In this document: piece by piece, positions 31,825 through 44,015 of the stretch | Numbering within the stretch: position 1 is the stretch's first letter | Layout: each line of letters begins with the position of its first letter | Source: Helianthus annuus | Taxonomy: Eukaryota > Streptophyta > Magnoliopsida > Asterales > Asteraceae | Length of the DNA: 64,000 nucleotides | NCBI RefSeq assembly: GCF_002127325.2 | Contig: NC_035436.2 | Coordinates: forward strand, 20,371,645-20,435,644 | Direction of reading: 5' to 3' | The notes under the pieces: generated by a model | Databases searched by the model: none | What the model saw: the letters and a program-made list of their open reading frames with translations, nothing else | Told to the model about the DNA's origin: nothing | Translations under genes and position numbers: made by a program

Positions 31825-32590
31825 CTAATATGTTACGACTCCTTCATATTTTCTGGACCTTCCGGTCCATGACCTTAACAGGTGCTTTATGAATTGGAGT
31901 TTGTCATCGATATGAACTTCATCCGCCGGGATGATAACCGTTTCTTGTGTTGGACTCTTCTTAAGATTCGACACATGAAATGTGTCGTGTACACTACTTA
32001 GTTCTTCTAGTGACTTCAGTTTGTAGGAAACGGTGCCAATCTTCTCTAAGATTTCAAATGGTCCTACATATCGTGGGTTAAGCTTTCCACGCTTACCGAA
32101 CCTTGCTACGCCCTTCCAAGTCGAGACTTTCAATAAGACTTTGTCTCCGACCTCGAAAGCTTATGGCTTCCGTCTCTTGTCTGCGTAGCTCTTTTGTGGA
32201 TCGCGAGCCGTCTTGATACTGTTTCTAATCTGAAAATTTTTATCCGTAGTCTCTTGGACTAATTCCGAACTTCTTAGTTGTTTATTGCCTGCTTCCGCCC
32301 AACATAGCAGAGAGCGGTACTTTCGACCATAGAGAGCTTCAAACGGTGCAGCTTATATACTTGTGTGGTAGCTGTTGTTGTAGGAAAACTCAACCAACGA
32401 TAAGTGAGTATCCCAATTGCCGCCCAAATCCATAACATACGCACGAAACATATCTTCGAGTGTTTGGATTGTCCGTTCGCTCTGGCCGTCAGTTTGTGGA
32501 TGAAAGGCCGCGCTTAGATTTAGATGAGATCCAAAGGCCTGTTGGAATGTCTTCCAAATTCTTGAAATAAAGCGACCGTCTCGGTCTGAG
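31825..32590 (-). pseudogene. Element D integrase core and C-terminus relic
   Basis: The minus strand encodes GGNWDTHL, FSYNNSYHTSI, APFEALYGRK and SYADKRRKP, then after a stop near 32162 the frame 32133-31825: KVSTWKGVARFGKRGKLNPR, YVGPFEILEKIG and DTFHVSNLKKSPTQE. It ends abnormally in GRSRKYEGVVTY, so the chromodomain-like tail is lost. Homologous to the integrase of A at 8833-9663. Confidence 0.85.
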
Positions 32591-32595
32591 ATGAT

Positions 32596-32943
32596 TTAAA
32601 TAGGCACTCCATGACGAGCCACTATTTCTTTGAGATAGAGTTCCGCTAGTTTCTCTGTGCTATCCTTCTCCCGTATCGGCAAGAAGTGTGTGGATTTTTT
32701 TGTCAATCTATCGACGATTTCCCATATCATGTCGTGGCCTCTTGAGGTCGTGGTTAATTTCGTAATGAAGTCCATCGATATTTGTTCCCATTGCCAAATG
32801 GGAATCTCGGGTTGTTGCAGCAAGCTCGAGGGTTTCTGATATTCTGCCTTGACCTGCGCGCAGGTCAAGCATTTCCCGACATAAGTAGCGATATCCTTTT
32901 TGAGGTTAGGCCACCAATAGTACTCCTTAAAGTCTTGGTACAT
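32596..32943 (-). pseudogene. Element D integrase zinc-finger/core start relic
   Basis: The minus-strand frame begins [20 protein letters not shown], then [20 protein letters not shown] and [20 protein letters not shown] with the first catalytic Asp, and [12 protein letters not shown]. It stops shortly after ARHGVPI, where an in-frame stop replaces the next residue before the SDRD motif. The His pair of the zinc finger is upstream near 32985, beyond another stop. Confidence 0.87.
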
Positions 32944-32988
32944 TTTATCTGATCTAGGATGGATCGAGTTCTTCGACCGATGAGCTTC

Positions 32989-33609
32989 CTAAAAAATAAG
33001 ATCTCGAAGGCCTCCAAAGAGTGGAACCCAAATTCTTCCTACAAAGTACAAAGTTCCATCCTCTTTCGGCACTAATTGTTTTTCCATGCCTCGAAGTGAC
33101 TCTGCTTTAAGATGTTCTTCCTTGAGAGCTTCTTGTTGTGCATCATGGATTCGTATGGTAAGATCTGTGTGAATCGTGGTCTCTAATGCTTGAACTCTCA
33201 AAGTTCTAACTCGTTCCTTGCGGCTCAAGGCGTCTACTACAATGTTCGCCTTGCCCGGATGGTACTTTATTTCACAATCATAGTCGTTCAACAATTCAAT
33301 CCAACGTCGTTGACGCATATTTAATTCTCTTTGATTGAAGATATGTTGAAGACTTTTATGATCCGTGAAAATTGTATATTGAGTACCATATAAATAATGT
33401 CGCCATATTTTCAAAGCGAATACCACTGCGCCTAACTCGAGGTCATGAGTGGTATAGTTCTTTTCATGAACTTTTAGCTGTCGTGATGCGTACGCGATAA
33501 CCTTATCCCGTTGCATAAGTACGCAACCCAATCCTTGATGCGATGCATCACAGTATACTATGAAGTCATCGGTACCATCGGGTAGTGATAAGATTGGTGC
33601 CTCGCACAA
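32989..33609 (-). pseudogene. Element D RNase H and connection relic
   Basis: The 206-residue minus-strand frame contains [80 protein letters not shown] and [16 protein letters not shown]. The last part is the linker towards the integrase zinc finger. It is the best preserved part of D's pol. Confidence 0.9.
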
Positions 33610-33787
33610 CTTATCCTTGAGTAGTTGAAATGACTCTTCTTGTTTCTCACCCCAATCGAACTTCTTGTCTTTTTAGGTAAGGGAGGTTAGCGGTTGAGAA
33701 AATTTTAGAAAAATTCTCTATAAATCTCCGATAGTACCCTGCTAATCCCAAGAATTATCGGACTTCAGTTGGAGTCTTGGGTACTTC

Positions 33788-34511
33788 CTAGTTTTTAATT
33801 TCTTCGATCTTCGAGGGGTCTACTTGAATACCTTTCTCGTTCACTATATGCCCGAGAAATTGTACTTCAAGAATCCAAAACTCGCATTTGGAAAATTTCA
33901 CGTATAGTTTCTCCTTCTTGAGTAGTTCTAAGATGGTTCTCAAATGTTGTTCGTGCTCGTCTGCCGATCGTGAGTATATCAAAATGTCGTCAATGAACAC
34001 TATCACGAATTTGTCAAGATATGGTTGTCGTCAATGAACACTATGACGAATTTGTCAAGATACGGCTGGCACACACGGTTTATTAAATCCATGAAGACCG
34101 CTGGTGCGCTCGTTAAACCAAAGGGCATAACGAGAAACTCGCAATGACCATAACGAGTTTGAAAAGCCGTCCTTGGTATGCTTTCCTCTTGTATCGTATC
34201 TTGTGGTACCCCGATCATAAGTCTATCATGGAGTAGAAGCTTGAAATTTGCAATTGACCGAATAAGTCATCAATCCTCGGTAGTGGATACCGATCCTTGG
34301 TGGTGAGTTTATTCAACTCTATGTACGCTATGCACATTCTGAACGTTCTGTCCTTCTTCTTCACAAATAGGACCGGTGCTCCACAAAGTGAGTAGCTTGG
34401 CCTTGTGAATACTTTATCTAACAACTCTTGAAGTTGTGTGGATAACTCTTGCATTTCAGAAGGTGCTAATCGATATGGAGATTTGGCTACGGGTGCGGTT
34501 CCCGGTACCAA
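33788..34511 (-). pseudogene. Element D reverse transcriptase relic with duplicated active site
   Basis: Three overlapping minus-strand frames cover RT: 34511-34215 ([49 protein letters not shown]), 34218-34003 ([43 protein letters not shown]) and 34006-33788 ([20 protein letters not shown]). The FIDD active site appears twice because a 41-bp segment is tandemly duplicated (33985-34025 and 34026-34066), which also shifts the frame. Confidence 0.9.
33985..34066 (-). repeat. 41-bp tandem duplication over the RT active site of D
   Basis: Two adjacent 41-bp copies start at 33985 and 34026 and differ at about three positions. The length is not a multiple of three, so the duplication by itself breaks the RT frame. 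Confidence 0.9.
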
Positions 34512-34541
34512 GTTGATATGAAACTCGACTTGTCGATATGG

Positions 34542-34960
34542 TTATAGTCCCGGCAAGTCTTCAGGAAAGACTTCAAGAAACTTTTTTTTTACCACTGGAA
34601 TATCTATCAGTTGTGGTTCAATGGCCTTCTTGTCGACAATATGTGCTAGAAAGGCAACACAATCTTTCGGTAAGCGTCTCTGTGCCTTCATGCAATTGAT
34701 GATCCTCAATGGTGTGTCGTGCTTCTCTCCATGAATAACAAGTCTCTCTTTGTTTAGTAGTGGTAGGCGAATGACCTTCTCATGACAAAAGACTTCGGCT
34801 TGGTTATCGGATAACCAATCCATGCCAACCACTACGTCGAAACTACCCAACTCAACGGGTAAGAGATCGATACTGAATCTTCGCTCGCCAAGTTCCAAAG
34901 AACATCCTCTAACAACTTTCCCTGACTCGACTAGTTTACCGTATGTCGATTCTATAGAAT
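34542..34960 (-). pseudogene. Element D protease relic
   Basis: The minus strand reads GKVVRGCSLELGERRFSIDL, LPVELGSFDVVVGMDWLSDN, EVFCHEKVIRLPL and, near the end, FPEDLPGL, followed by a stop. The N-terminal half of the protease with the DTGA catalytic motif is missing; to the right of about 34965 the similarity ends. Confidence 0.85.
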
Positions 34961-36015
34961 GAGGGGACGTCTAGCTTACTTGGCTCTAGGCCAGGTACAT
35001 TTTAAATTCTGTGTGGCGAGGACTTCACTGTAAAGTTTTAGGAACCCTATGTTTTAATGTAGGATAACCCAATCCATATGTTTAGATGTAGGATAACCCG
35101 ATCCATATGTTTAGATGTTTGATAAGCCAACCATATGTTTAGATATAGGATAACCCAATCCCTAATTGTAGCTAGGATAATCCCGTCCCTAGCCATGAAA
35201 CTCATGTATGTGAAATGTTGAGATGAAGCTAAAATTGGCACCAGTATTAAATAACATGGATGTGAAATGTTGGTTGATTTGAAACGTGTCGAGTAACTAC
35301 TGTTTGAGTGATCGAGGTAGGGTGGGATGATGCGGTCATGCCTCGGATCTCCGGGGCTAAATCCCATATGTAACGCGCAATGCGTTTGAATTCGGGTGTT
35401 ACGTAGTATGGAAACAACCCTTGAGATATCGTGAAAGCCTCGGGTGTAACCAACAACATTGGCTCTAAGTCAAGATTGAGTTCTAGAATTTGTTTCTAAC
35501 CTTGGAATTTAAATCAGCAAGAAATACTCTTCTCGTATAAGATCCTTGAGTTCTTCCCCCGACAACCTCTTCACTGTATCCCTTCCTAGCGTTTGTACCT
35601 GGAGATTCCACCAAGTTAAGGTTGCGTTCAGCAGGAGACTCTCTGTGTATCTAATTGTCTCTCAGGAATGCGTTTCATAGTATGACTAACCGACTTCATT
35701 GTCTTTACGTGGCAGACAGAACCTACCGCACCTCTCATATTATCAAGGTCTTGCCGCTTACAGTCCGAAAAGTCTTAAAATTAAGGCGTTGTGTGGTCGC
35801 ATCTTCTGGTGTGGCACTGCTACTCATTCCCGATCCATCGGGATTTGAATCACTTGAACTACTAGTACCACCAGTACCGTCACTAGTGTCGTCCCGATTA
35901 ACCTCATGTTGTGCAATTTCTGCACCCTCGTGTTGTTCCATAAGAACTTTAGTTTGACTGTGAGATGTTGATTAGTTAACCCCTTTTTCAGTGTAGACCA
36001 TCCTCCAGGCGCCAT
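34961..36015 (-). pseudogene. Element D degenerate gag region
   Basis: No capsid signature can be read. A minus-strand Met frame at about 36015 begins MAPGGWSTLKKG and, after apparent frame changes, gives EQHEGAEIAQHEVNRD and a Ser/Gly/Asp-rich stretch (GTGGTSSSSDSNPDGSG, about 35735-35941), perhaps the N-terminus of gag. Imperfect tandem units of about 30 bp, each with AGGATAACCC and ATATGTTTAGAT, lie at about 35046-35190. Calling this gag rests mainly on its position. Confidence 0.5.
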
Positions 36016-37826
36016 GATCTTTTTAATATACAACATTAAAAGAATCTAGACATATATTTTTGGATAAATATAGTCTATCATGTGCCCAAGAATGAAGAAA
36101 GAAATTGGTCATAAATTCCTCAAGACCGTATTATTCATACATGTTTGAATAAATGATAATGTGGATAACCGCAACCAAAATGCGTAGTGCCTCTTGTGTG
36201 TTATCTAAGTGGAAAACGAAATAATTTGTTGAGGAGGGGAAACCAACCAGTGGCCTTCGTCCCTATAGTATGCATTCCATACTACATAGGCTTTGATTAT
36301 CCGAAGTAGAGAAATTCCTTTGTTGTACTTGCCCATGTGACGAATATGGTAATAATGCTTGAGCTTCACGAGCTCCAACAAGATCATTAAGATCTTCATA
36401 GATGTCAAATAGAATGAAATGAGGGAGTTGTAGCATGGCTCATGCCATACTATCCCTTTGGATAGGACAAATGTCAAATGACGGAATTTATTGTATTCAT
36501 TTCCAATAAGTAAGATAAGGTGCCATAGACACCAAGGAACGAACTCATGTACAAGAATTCTAGAATGTTGGGGAAAGATCCTCCATGAGTGGTTAACAAA
36601 TTTTGTTTATTTAGATGACTAGTCTCGAACAACTCGTGTTATAGATCAAATGTTTAGACGCGAATGAAGACGTATCGTCTTCCTGTATTGTATTGTAGGG
36701 TGTTATAGTAACCATCTCGGTTAGTGTTCTACTAGATAGAAACTTGAACACTTAAGAATTTTGAATGGATAGTGATCATTAGCTTGACCCGCAGAGTCCA
36801 CCAGAATTTCCATGCACTACAAGTTGTTATTACGTGGGCCCCCGTAATAATAAATTGTCTTGCATGGTCACCCTAGCATTCTCTCGTTTAGAGCATGCGA
36901 TCAGTCAGAGAGAGGACACTATTGTCTATATACCTTCAACATAGAAGGAAACTTCATGATAGTTCACGTGTCAACGTCCGTTGTCATTACTCGCAGAACG
37001 GCACGACATTAAATGAAATAAAAATAGAGAGAATTTGTAAAGATAACAACTGGAGGGGCACCTTCAAGATGAGTACTTCATCTTCCTTAACTGGACAAGA
37101 GTGTCGTCAATGATGATTTGTACGAGCCACAGGGACCTCGTCCCACTAATGGAGTTGTTGTCTAAGGCTGCCACCTCTGCCTCATCGTCACTACTGAAGT
37201 CAGGCGTCTCAGCATCCGCGAGAAAGTAACCATTCTTCCACGAGATCAATGCTTTATGGTCTCACTCAGGAACCACGTTCGTTATAAGATCTGCAATAGA
37301 CATGAGGTCGATGTATTGTATAAAATATGTCATGTTTGAAAATAGAGTATCATATCTTGTGTAAAAGATGTCGTGTCTTAACCATGTTATGTGTGTCAAG
37401 GATGACAATGGAATTCGAAGTCGAAGGCATTTTGTTCTTGCCACAATATTCCTTAGAACACATATATAAATCATTTATATATAATCACATAAAATCCTAT
37501 CTAACAAGGATTTCTATCTTGCATAAGCTGAACTTGTAAACCGTTTATAATGCGTAAACTGATAATGTAATGTATTGTAGGCACATAGTCTGTTAATGTA
37601 ATGTGTATATTTCTCATAGACTTCACCCATGGAAATGTCCTCGCTTGATTTATCTGAAGTGAATTTTTGTTGTAGTGGACCTTGAAAAATGTTTATGCAA
37701 TGAAAACCTTTTGACTTGTCTAATTTTATTTATAATCTGTTCAACATGAACAAGAGGTTTTCGTGAGAGGTCCCTAGTGATTGTAGACTTAGACTCGAGA
37801 AAGAATCCTGGTTCACTACAATCGAT
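36016..37826 (-). other. Element D leader region (PBS to gag), function unknown
   Basis: This is 1.8 kb of sequence with no recognised domain. A minus-strand frame at 37249-37064 gives a short acidic peptide (PDFSSDDEAEVAALDNN) that I do not recognise. The leader is longer than that of A or E and could include captured or decayed sequence, but nothing proves it. Confidence 0.5.
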
Positions 37827-37838
37827 GCTCTGATACCA
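37827..37838 (-). promoter_or_regulatory. Primer binding site of element D
   Basis: The + strand GCTCTGATACCA is the complement of the initiator tRNA-Met binding sequence, 3 nt from the 5' LTR at 37842. Confidence 0.93.
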
Positions 37839-37841
37839 ACC

Positions 37842-40800
37842 TGTCACACCCGCTCATAGCGGAAGCACGAGGTGTGATCTGATCGGTTCTCATTGCATAA
37901 CAATATAAGTGAACATACTAAATGAATAAAAACAAGCTCCAATGCCAATGCCATTGTCATAATCTTTTTAAAAGAACGCAAGATCGGTTCTCATTGCATA
38001 ACAATATAAGTGAACATACTAAATGAATAAAAACAAGCTCCAATGCCATTGTCATAATCTTTTTAAAAGAACGCAACATAAGTTAAATGTATTGGTTACA
38101 AACCATCAAATGAAAATAAGTTGTCATTGTTTTATACATCAAAATGTAAGTCTTAAAATGTCAAGGCTTTGACCACTATATCACCGCGAAGAGGCGGTAT
38201 ATAACGGTCAAACCCTTCAAATGGTGGCATGGAGTCTTAATACTTGCTTTCCTTGACTGAAATGTCTGCGTGGTCCACTAATTTCCTGAAATACATATTA
38301 AGTTTGAAAACATCAACAAAAGTTGGCGAGTTCATGCAGTTTAGTTGTATGAGATGTATTTGTAAAATGTGAGTTGTATAAAATGTACCTGTAAAAGGGG
38401 AGTTGTATAAAATGTATCCATAAAATGTGAGTTGTATAAAATGTATCCATAAAATGTGAGTTGTATAAAATGTATCTGTATGTAATGATGTAGTATGTAA
38501 AGCGTCAATGAAATCGTTGATCATTAATGTTTTGCAAGGACATTAATATGTGTGACGAAAAAGGAAGCAATCCAACCCTAGACGATTTTATGTCGACTCC
38601 TATCGACTGGGACACAAAAGCACTCTTCTGTATGGGTCCACGACCAAGAGTGGGGCTCGCCAAAACCCATTAGATCTAACCACTTGTACCTAGGTCCAAA
38701 CTGGATTAATGGTGCTTAGATGTATAACCCTAGTTCACACATGATCTAAGGTGTTTCATTCCCTAACTTTAACATACGTTGAACATGTATTTTACCCGAT
38801 AGTTGTAAAGTTGTAAAACATTTAAATGAATAGGGGACATGAACTCACAGAATTGCGTCCGTGAATTGTAAGTAACTGTGATCTGACGTACGGTCGTCCT
38901 GAATAGTGTCACGACCTACAAACGTTCTATATTTGTTAGACACTTCGGTCTTTGTAAATGACTTGAGTACAAGTCTTGTGTCTTAAATATGTGTAAGACT
39001 TGTATGTCTTTATTGTTCGTTGAACTGTGTATTAGATGAATGAATTGTTAAACTGTTATATATATATTTCACCATATATATATATATATATATATATATG
39101 TAATCTCGTGAGTTGTATCATCAGCTCTTGTCTTCTTGATTTCGTGTATTTGTATAAGTAAATTGTATAATTGTAATTTTTATCAATTATATGTCATTGG
39201 GCTTAGCCCAAGAATTCATGTTATTGGGCCCAAATAGTGTTGGGCCTAAATAGTGTTGGGCCTAAATAGTGTTGGGCCTAAATAGTGTTGGGCCTAAATA
39301 GTGTTGGGCCTCAATAGTGTTGGGCCTAAATGTTATTGGGCTGAATGTTATTGGGCCTTGGCCCATATGTTGGGTTTTGGGCTTAGCCCATGAGTCTTGA
39401 TATTGGGCTTAGCCCCTGTATTTATGTTAAGCCCAATTAGGACGATAAGCCCATTTGTAAAATAGCTCATTTGTATCATAAATAAGCCCATTTACATAAA
39501 ATAGGCCCATATGTAAAATAAGCCCATTTGTTATAAAATAAGCCCATGTGTTAAAAATATATTCTTTCATTTTTATAAAAGTTACTAAGTATAGGCTTTT
39601 TAGTTAAAAGAATACATAATAGTCTTTATAAGTTCCAAAACATCCGGATATTGTTGTCGGTGATTTGTATGTATTTGCGTCGAAAGATCGCCTAAACGTC
39701 GTAGTAACTCCTCGGAATGGCGATATGTTCATAGATTCGCCCGTCGTCGGTTTTGACCATAAGTTGTGTTCGAAAGCTAGGAATGTCCGTAAGTGTGTTT
39801 TAAGGCGTATTTAACTGTAGTCTTGTAAGACTTTAGTCGAAATGTACATTGTGTTCATTTGTACCATTGTATTCAAGTTCCTAGTTATCACAAATATAAC
39901 TAATACAAACAAATAACACATAGCACATAAGTTGTTAAGTTAACTAAATATATATTTTCTCAAAAATATATATTTATATCAAACTTTGCTTTTATAAAAA
40001 CTATTCTTTAAAATCTTTTAATCTAATAAGATTTTGTCAAAAATAATAGTTTTTATAACTTATGAGTTTTAAGAAATATTGCCATATTTTATTAGAAATA
40101 TGAACTTTGTCATGTTTAATAAAACATATCTTTTTCTTATAAAATCACCACTAATCTTCTCATATTTTTCTTAATAAAAACATATGAGATTTATAACATA
40201 AACTTAACAAGATGAACTCGTAATCATGTAGGGTTTTGGTATGATCTTTACATATGTTTACTAGTTCAAAAATCATACTTTACTTCTAGTTTTAACAAGC
40301 TTTTTATAAAACCCATCTTGTATGTTTCTTTTTATAACTTTGTAAAAGTATTATTTTTAGTTAAAAACCTTACATACTTTAACAAAATCAAAGATCATGA
40401 TCATCCATCTAAACATTTATGTTTAACAAAACCCCTAAACATTTTCATGTACACTTGTTAGATTATGTTTTTAAACATCATCTAACAAGTTATTTGTATG
40501 CTAATCATCAAAACTAGATCAAATATGCAAGTAATCATCTTTAAATCACAACATAAACACACTTTTATATCATGATTATTATTTTGCTTCTTTGTATTTT
40601 CATATTATTCGGTATGATTGTTTTAGTTATAACTTGTTCTTTAAACAATAAATACATAAATAAGTATGAAAAAGAGATTGTTGAAGCTTACTTCTAGCAC
40701 TAATGGCTAGGGATGATCTTGATGATGATTAAGAAAAGAAAAATGATGATCTTGATGCTTGTGAGCTCTTAGATGGATGAGAAAGATTGCTTCAACTTGT

Positions 40801-41811
40801 GTATGCCTTTGATCTTCTCAAGTTCCATGAAAATGCATCTTGATCATCATGAAAGTGGCTTGAAAATGAAGATGGGGGAGGGGTGTTCTTGACTGAAAAT
40901 GGGGTTATGGTTGAGAGAGTTTGTGTGTGAAAGTTATAGTGTAAAGTGTGTGTAATGTGCTAGTAAACTAAGCTTCAAAAAGTGTTAACAATCTTTCACC
41001 AACATTCACCACTTGTCCACTTGGTTAATCCACTTGCAAACTTAGGATATTTGTGGTAACTAGTTGAAAAAGTGGGTCCCACAAGGGGATGTTGCAACCG
41101 TGAATGGGGGGGGGGGTTCCCTTTGTTTTTGCTTCTTGATTTACTTAGTAAAAGTGTTAGAACCTTTAGGTAGTTGTTTAGGAAATTTATAAGTATAAGT
41201 GTTTAAGTGTTTAAAGGGTGTTAAATGATCATTACTAGACCATAATGATCCAATTAACACTAGATGACCATTAAAAAAAGATTTGCTGTAGTTTTTGGTT
41301 CGGATGATACCCGAATGTATCCTCACATGAATTCTATGTTAAATAACATTTTTACATGTCGTAAAAATATTAGAAGGCTGATTTCTGCAGAATTTATGCG
41401 GAAAAGTGTTGAAATCGTCGCTTTTAGTGCTTTTCGGGCAATTTTTAGTGTTATCTGACTTCGGAAAGGTTTTAAATCAAACCCTTGCATTCCTAGTTAG
41501 GGTTTAATATATATTAGATGTTGGACTTCCGTCTGAGTCCTAAAGATGTCGTTTAGATGATTTCTGCGGATCCTGCGTTTTCGTCAGAATACTAGTTTTC
41601 TAGGTGCTTTTCTAGTAGTTTCGATGCATTGTTTAAACTGTTTAAAATGTACTTAATAAAAATGAATCATATGCATCCTAAGTAAGTATTCCATGAGTAT
41701 TCTAAGTGTATGTTACGAAATACGCAGTTCGGGTGTTCAAAATGCATAAAAATGTAGCTAAAATGAGTACTTTCAGTGTAAGAAAGTTACCGAAAAGTGG
41801 CAGTTGTCACA
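37842..41811 (-). mobile_element. Element D 5' LTR (3970 bp)
   Basis: Partner of 27762-31669. Differences include a tandem duplication with 101-bp period (37881-38076) absent from the other LTR, two extra 16-bp TGGGCC units, a shorter AT run (39074-39099), an insertion near 39957-39977, and a deletion of about 80 bp at about 41284-41289. It ends TTGTCACA before AGTTC (41812-41816). Confidence 0.9.
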
Positions 41812-43875
41812 AGTTCACGATACATACTCACCACTGTGAGCCATGTAGGTAATTGTCCTTAACAACCCCCTAGTGAATGGGTGCTGAGTCCAAACTAATA
41901 GTACTATCGTTGCTAAGGCAGGTAGACAGCATGCCATGTGTAAACATAACAAACTAGCATTCATTAAGTCACGTATACATGCGATAGCAGTTAGCTTTTA
42001 AAGTATTGCGTAGTGTGTTAGAGGTGATTTTGTATAAGTAACGTATGTAACACCCAAAAGTGCGTAATGCAAAAAAGGGATCGAGTATACTCACAGCGAT
42101 TGATGGATTGAAGGGAGCGCTAGAGAGTAGGGTTAGCCTGAACAGTTCGATAGCATAATGATAAGTGACGCATAAAGCGATGCAAAGTAGAAGTGAGTCG
42201 AACAGCTGTCCGATCGGATAATCCGATCGGACAGCCAGTCGTGCGGATGGTAGTCCGTTCGGACGGTTGTCCGGTCGGATGGCCGTTCGAGTGGATTGTT
42301 TCTTCCTCTAGGAAGGATCTGTTTGTGTATGATGGCTTGACTTTTGAAGTTTTTATTGTAGCATTTGAAAAACATTGAAGTATCTCTACCTTTTAGGTCG
42401 GTCGGTCGATCGGACGGTTGTTCGATCGGTCGGCAACCCGATTGGTTGGGCACTTCAGTGAGAACAAGTTCGCAATAGGTTGTCACTTGATCGGACGGTC
42501 GTTCGATCGGGTGGCATGTTGAAAATTGTTTAAGCGTTGAAGTTCAAATATCTCATGGTTCGGGTGGCAGTTTGATCGGATGGTAGTCCGATTGGACAAC
42601 AATTCATTCAACACTCAGACTTCAAATGTTGGTAAAAATGGATAAGTGTGGGACCCAAGGTGCAAGTCGTGCGGATTGGCCAGTCGTACGGTTTGCTGTC
42701 CGTTTGGACAGTAGTCCGTTCGGATGGCACTCCGTCCTGGTCGACCTGTTCATCTTACACTTGGTTGTTTTGATTGTTTGTCGTTTTATCGAGATGTGTT
42801 GATAACGTGCTAAACAACAGAAACCTCATCAATACTTATGAATATGTTTAGATCTATGAAAGATCGTTGTTTGTTTATGTGGAAATCGGTTAGATCCAAG
42901 TTATTCTTGGTGGATTGAGGACAAAACATGAAGTTCTTAGAGAACACATGATGACGTCATCCTAGAACACCTTGAATCTTGATGATTTCATGGTTAAAAG
43001 TCAAGATTCTAAAGATAGAAAGGTGTAGGAGTGCGTGTAGATTAAGGAAGTACAAGATTTAGGACGAGATCTTACCGGAATTACGAGAAATCGAAGAAAA
43101 ACCAAGGTGAAAGTGTTGGTCAGACGTCAGTTACCAAAAGTAAAAAATGTGAAAGTGGCAAGGGGTATTTATAGGGTTACCCGAAATGGAAAGGGCTGGT
43201 CGTTCGGCTGGCAGCTTGATCGGACAGCCCGTCCGATCGGACGGCAGTCCGATCGAACGACTGGTCGGTCGGCTGGTCGCCTGATCGATCAGTCGCTTGG
43301 TTCGAGTGTTCGGTAAGACAAGTTTTGCCGTTTCGATTTCGATTGCGAGCATTTCGATGCGATATAGTTTCTTAGTCAAGTTACTTTTAATCCCAACACT
43401 CATATCTTGCACTATCTCTTCTCCACCAATTATCATACTGTTTCGATTGCGATTGAGTTTGATTGCGTTTCGATTAATCACCACACATAACATAAATTAA
43501 ACATGCACAAGTAAAACATAAAGCACACACACACGTATAACGGTAATCATAATGCGAAATTCGAGTTGCGAGTGCGATTGCGATTCGATGTTGATTAGAT
43601 TAAATTGATTAGCGTTTAGATAACTTTATCGTATTGTTACTTCCTATTGTTCACAGTCGTAAAGCGATTGATAGCGATAGGTATATGTCGATTATTGCGA
43701 TTATTAATAGATACTCTACATAGTACAAGTAAAGCGAAAACAAAATAGGCTAACTACGAGTCAAAGAAGTCAAAACAGGAATTGAGCAAGGAGAGACAGA
43801 TCGCAATTAACCATCTTTTCTTCCTTTGACTTCAATCTTGACTTTGACTTTGACTTGGAAACATGGGGTGTTACA
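41812..43875 (-). mobile_element. Element A 5' LTR, segment 2 (U3 side)
   Basis: It begins with the second AGTTC copy (41812-41816) and continues the LTR of A to GGGGTGTTACA at 43875, followed by TTGAT. It retains the TATA box (43166-43174) and the TGACGTCA palindrome (42950-42961). Near 42840 it lacks about 220 bp present in the other LTR; the ends of the deletion share the short string CTT. Confidence 0.9.
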
Positions 43876-43935
43876 TTGATAGGTTCAAACAAATGTTTAA
43901 GTGTGGAACCAAGTGTAAGCCGATTGGATGGTTGT

Positions 43936-44015
43936 CCGATCGGATGGCAATCCGATCGGATGACAATCCGATCGGATGACAATCCGATCGGATGGCAATC
44001 CGATCGGATGGCAAT
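43936..44015. repeat. Five 16-bp palindrome-containing units in the LTR of E
   Basis: Five tandem CCGATCGGATGGCAAT or CCGATCGGATGACAAT units. Each junction creates the 12-bp palindrome ATCCGATCGGAT. Related, more degenerate copies occur elsewhere in the LTRs of E and A (5590-6035, 6900-7000, 8110-8215, 43190-43260, 44730-44820, 63690-63810). Confidence 0.92.

Larger units (their letters stand above)
27762..41811 (-). mobile_element. Element D: Ty3/gypsy retrotransposon, minus strand, inserted in the 5' LTR of A
   Basis: Two LTRs (27762-31669, 3908 bp; 37842-41811, 3970 bp) run from TGTCACACCCGC to GTTGTCACA on the + strand. AGTTC duplications flank the element. The PBS at 37827-37838 and the polypurine tract at 31670-31687 show minus orientation. 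The 6.2-kb interior has protease, RT, RNase H and integrase relics in order, but gag is barely recognisable. The LTRs differ by substitutions and several indels (a 101-bp duplication, about 80 bp deleted, AT and 16-bp repeat changes), so D is older than C. The C-terminal integrase motifs resemble those of A; the LTRs belong to a different family. Confidence 0.92.
6054..43875 (-). mobile_element. Element A: Ty3/gypsy chromovirus-like retrotransposon, minus strand, containing B, C and D
   Basis: A is complete end to end: 3' LTR 6054-8799, pol/gag 8833-26128 (interrupted by B and C), leader 26129-27282, PBS 27283-27294, and 5' LTR 27298-27761 plus 41817-43875 (interrupted by D), all within TTGAT duplications. 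The protein order on the minus strand is gag, zinc knuckles, protease, RT, RNase H, integrase, and a C-terminus ending in a chromodomain-like VRWEGKRGAEFTWELE string, as in chromoviruses; long LTRs and this ending suggest the Tekay/Del lineage, an inference. Coding is dead: frameshifts in gag and RT, three in-frame stops and a changed RT active site. LTRs are 2746 bp and about 2523 bp; the shorter lacks about 220 bp. Confidence 0.92.
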
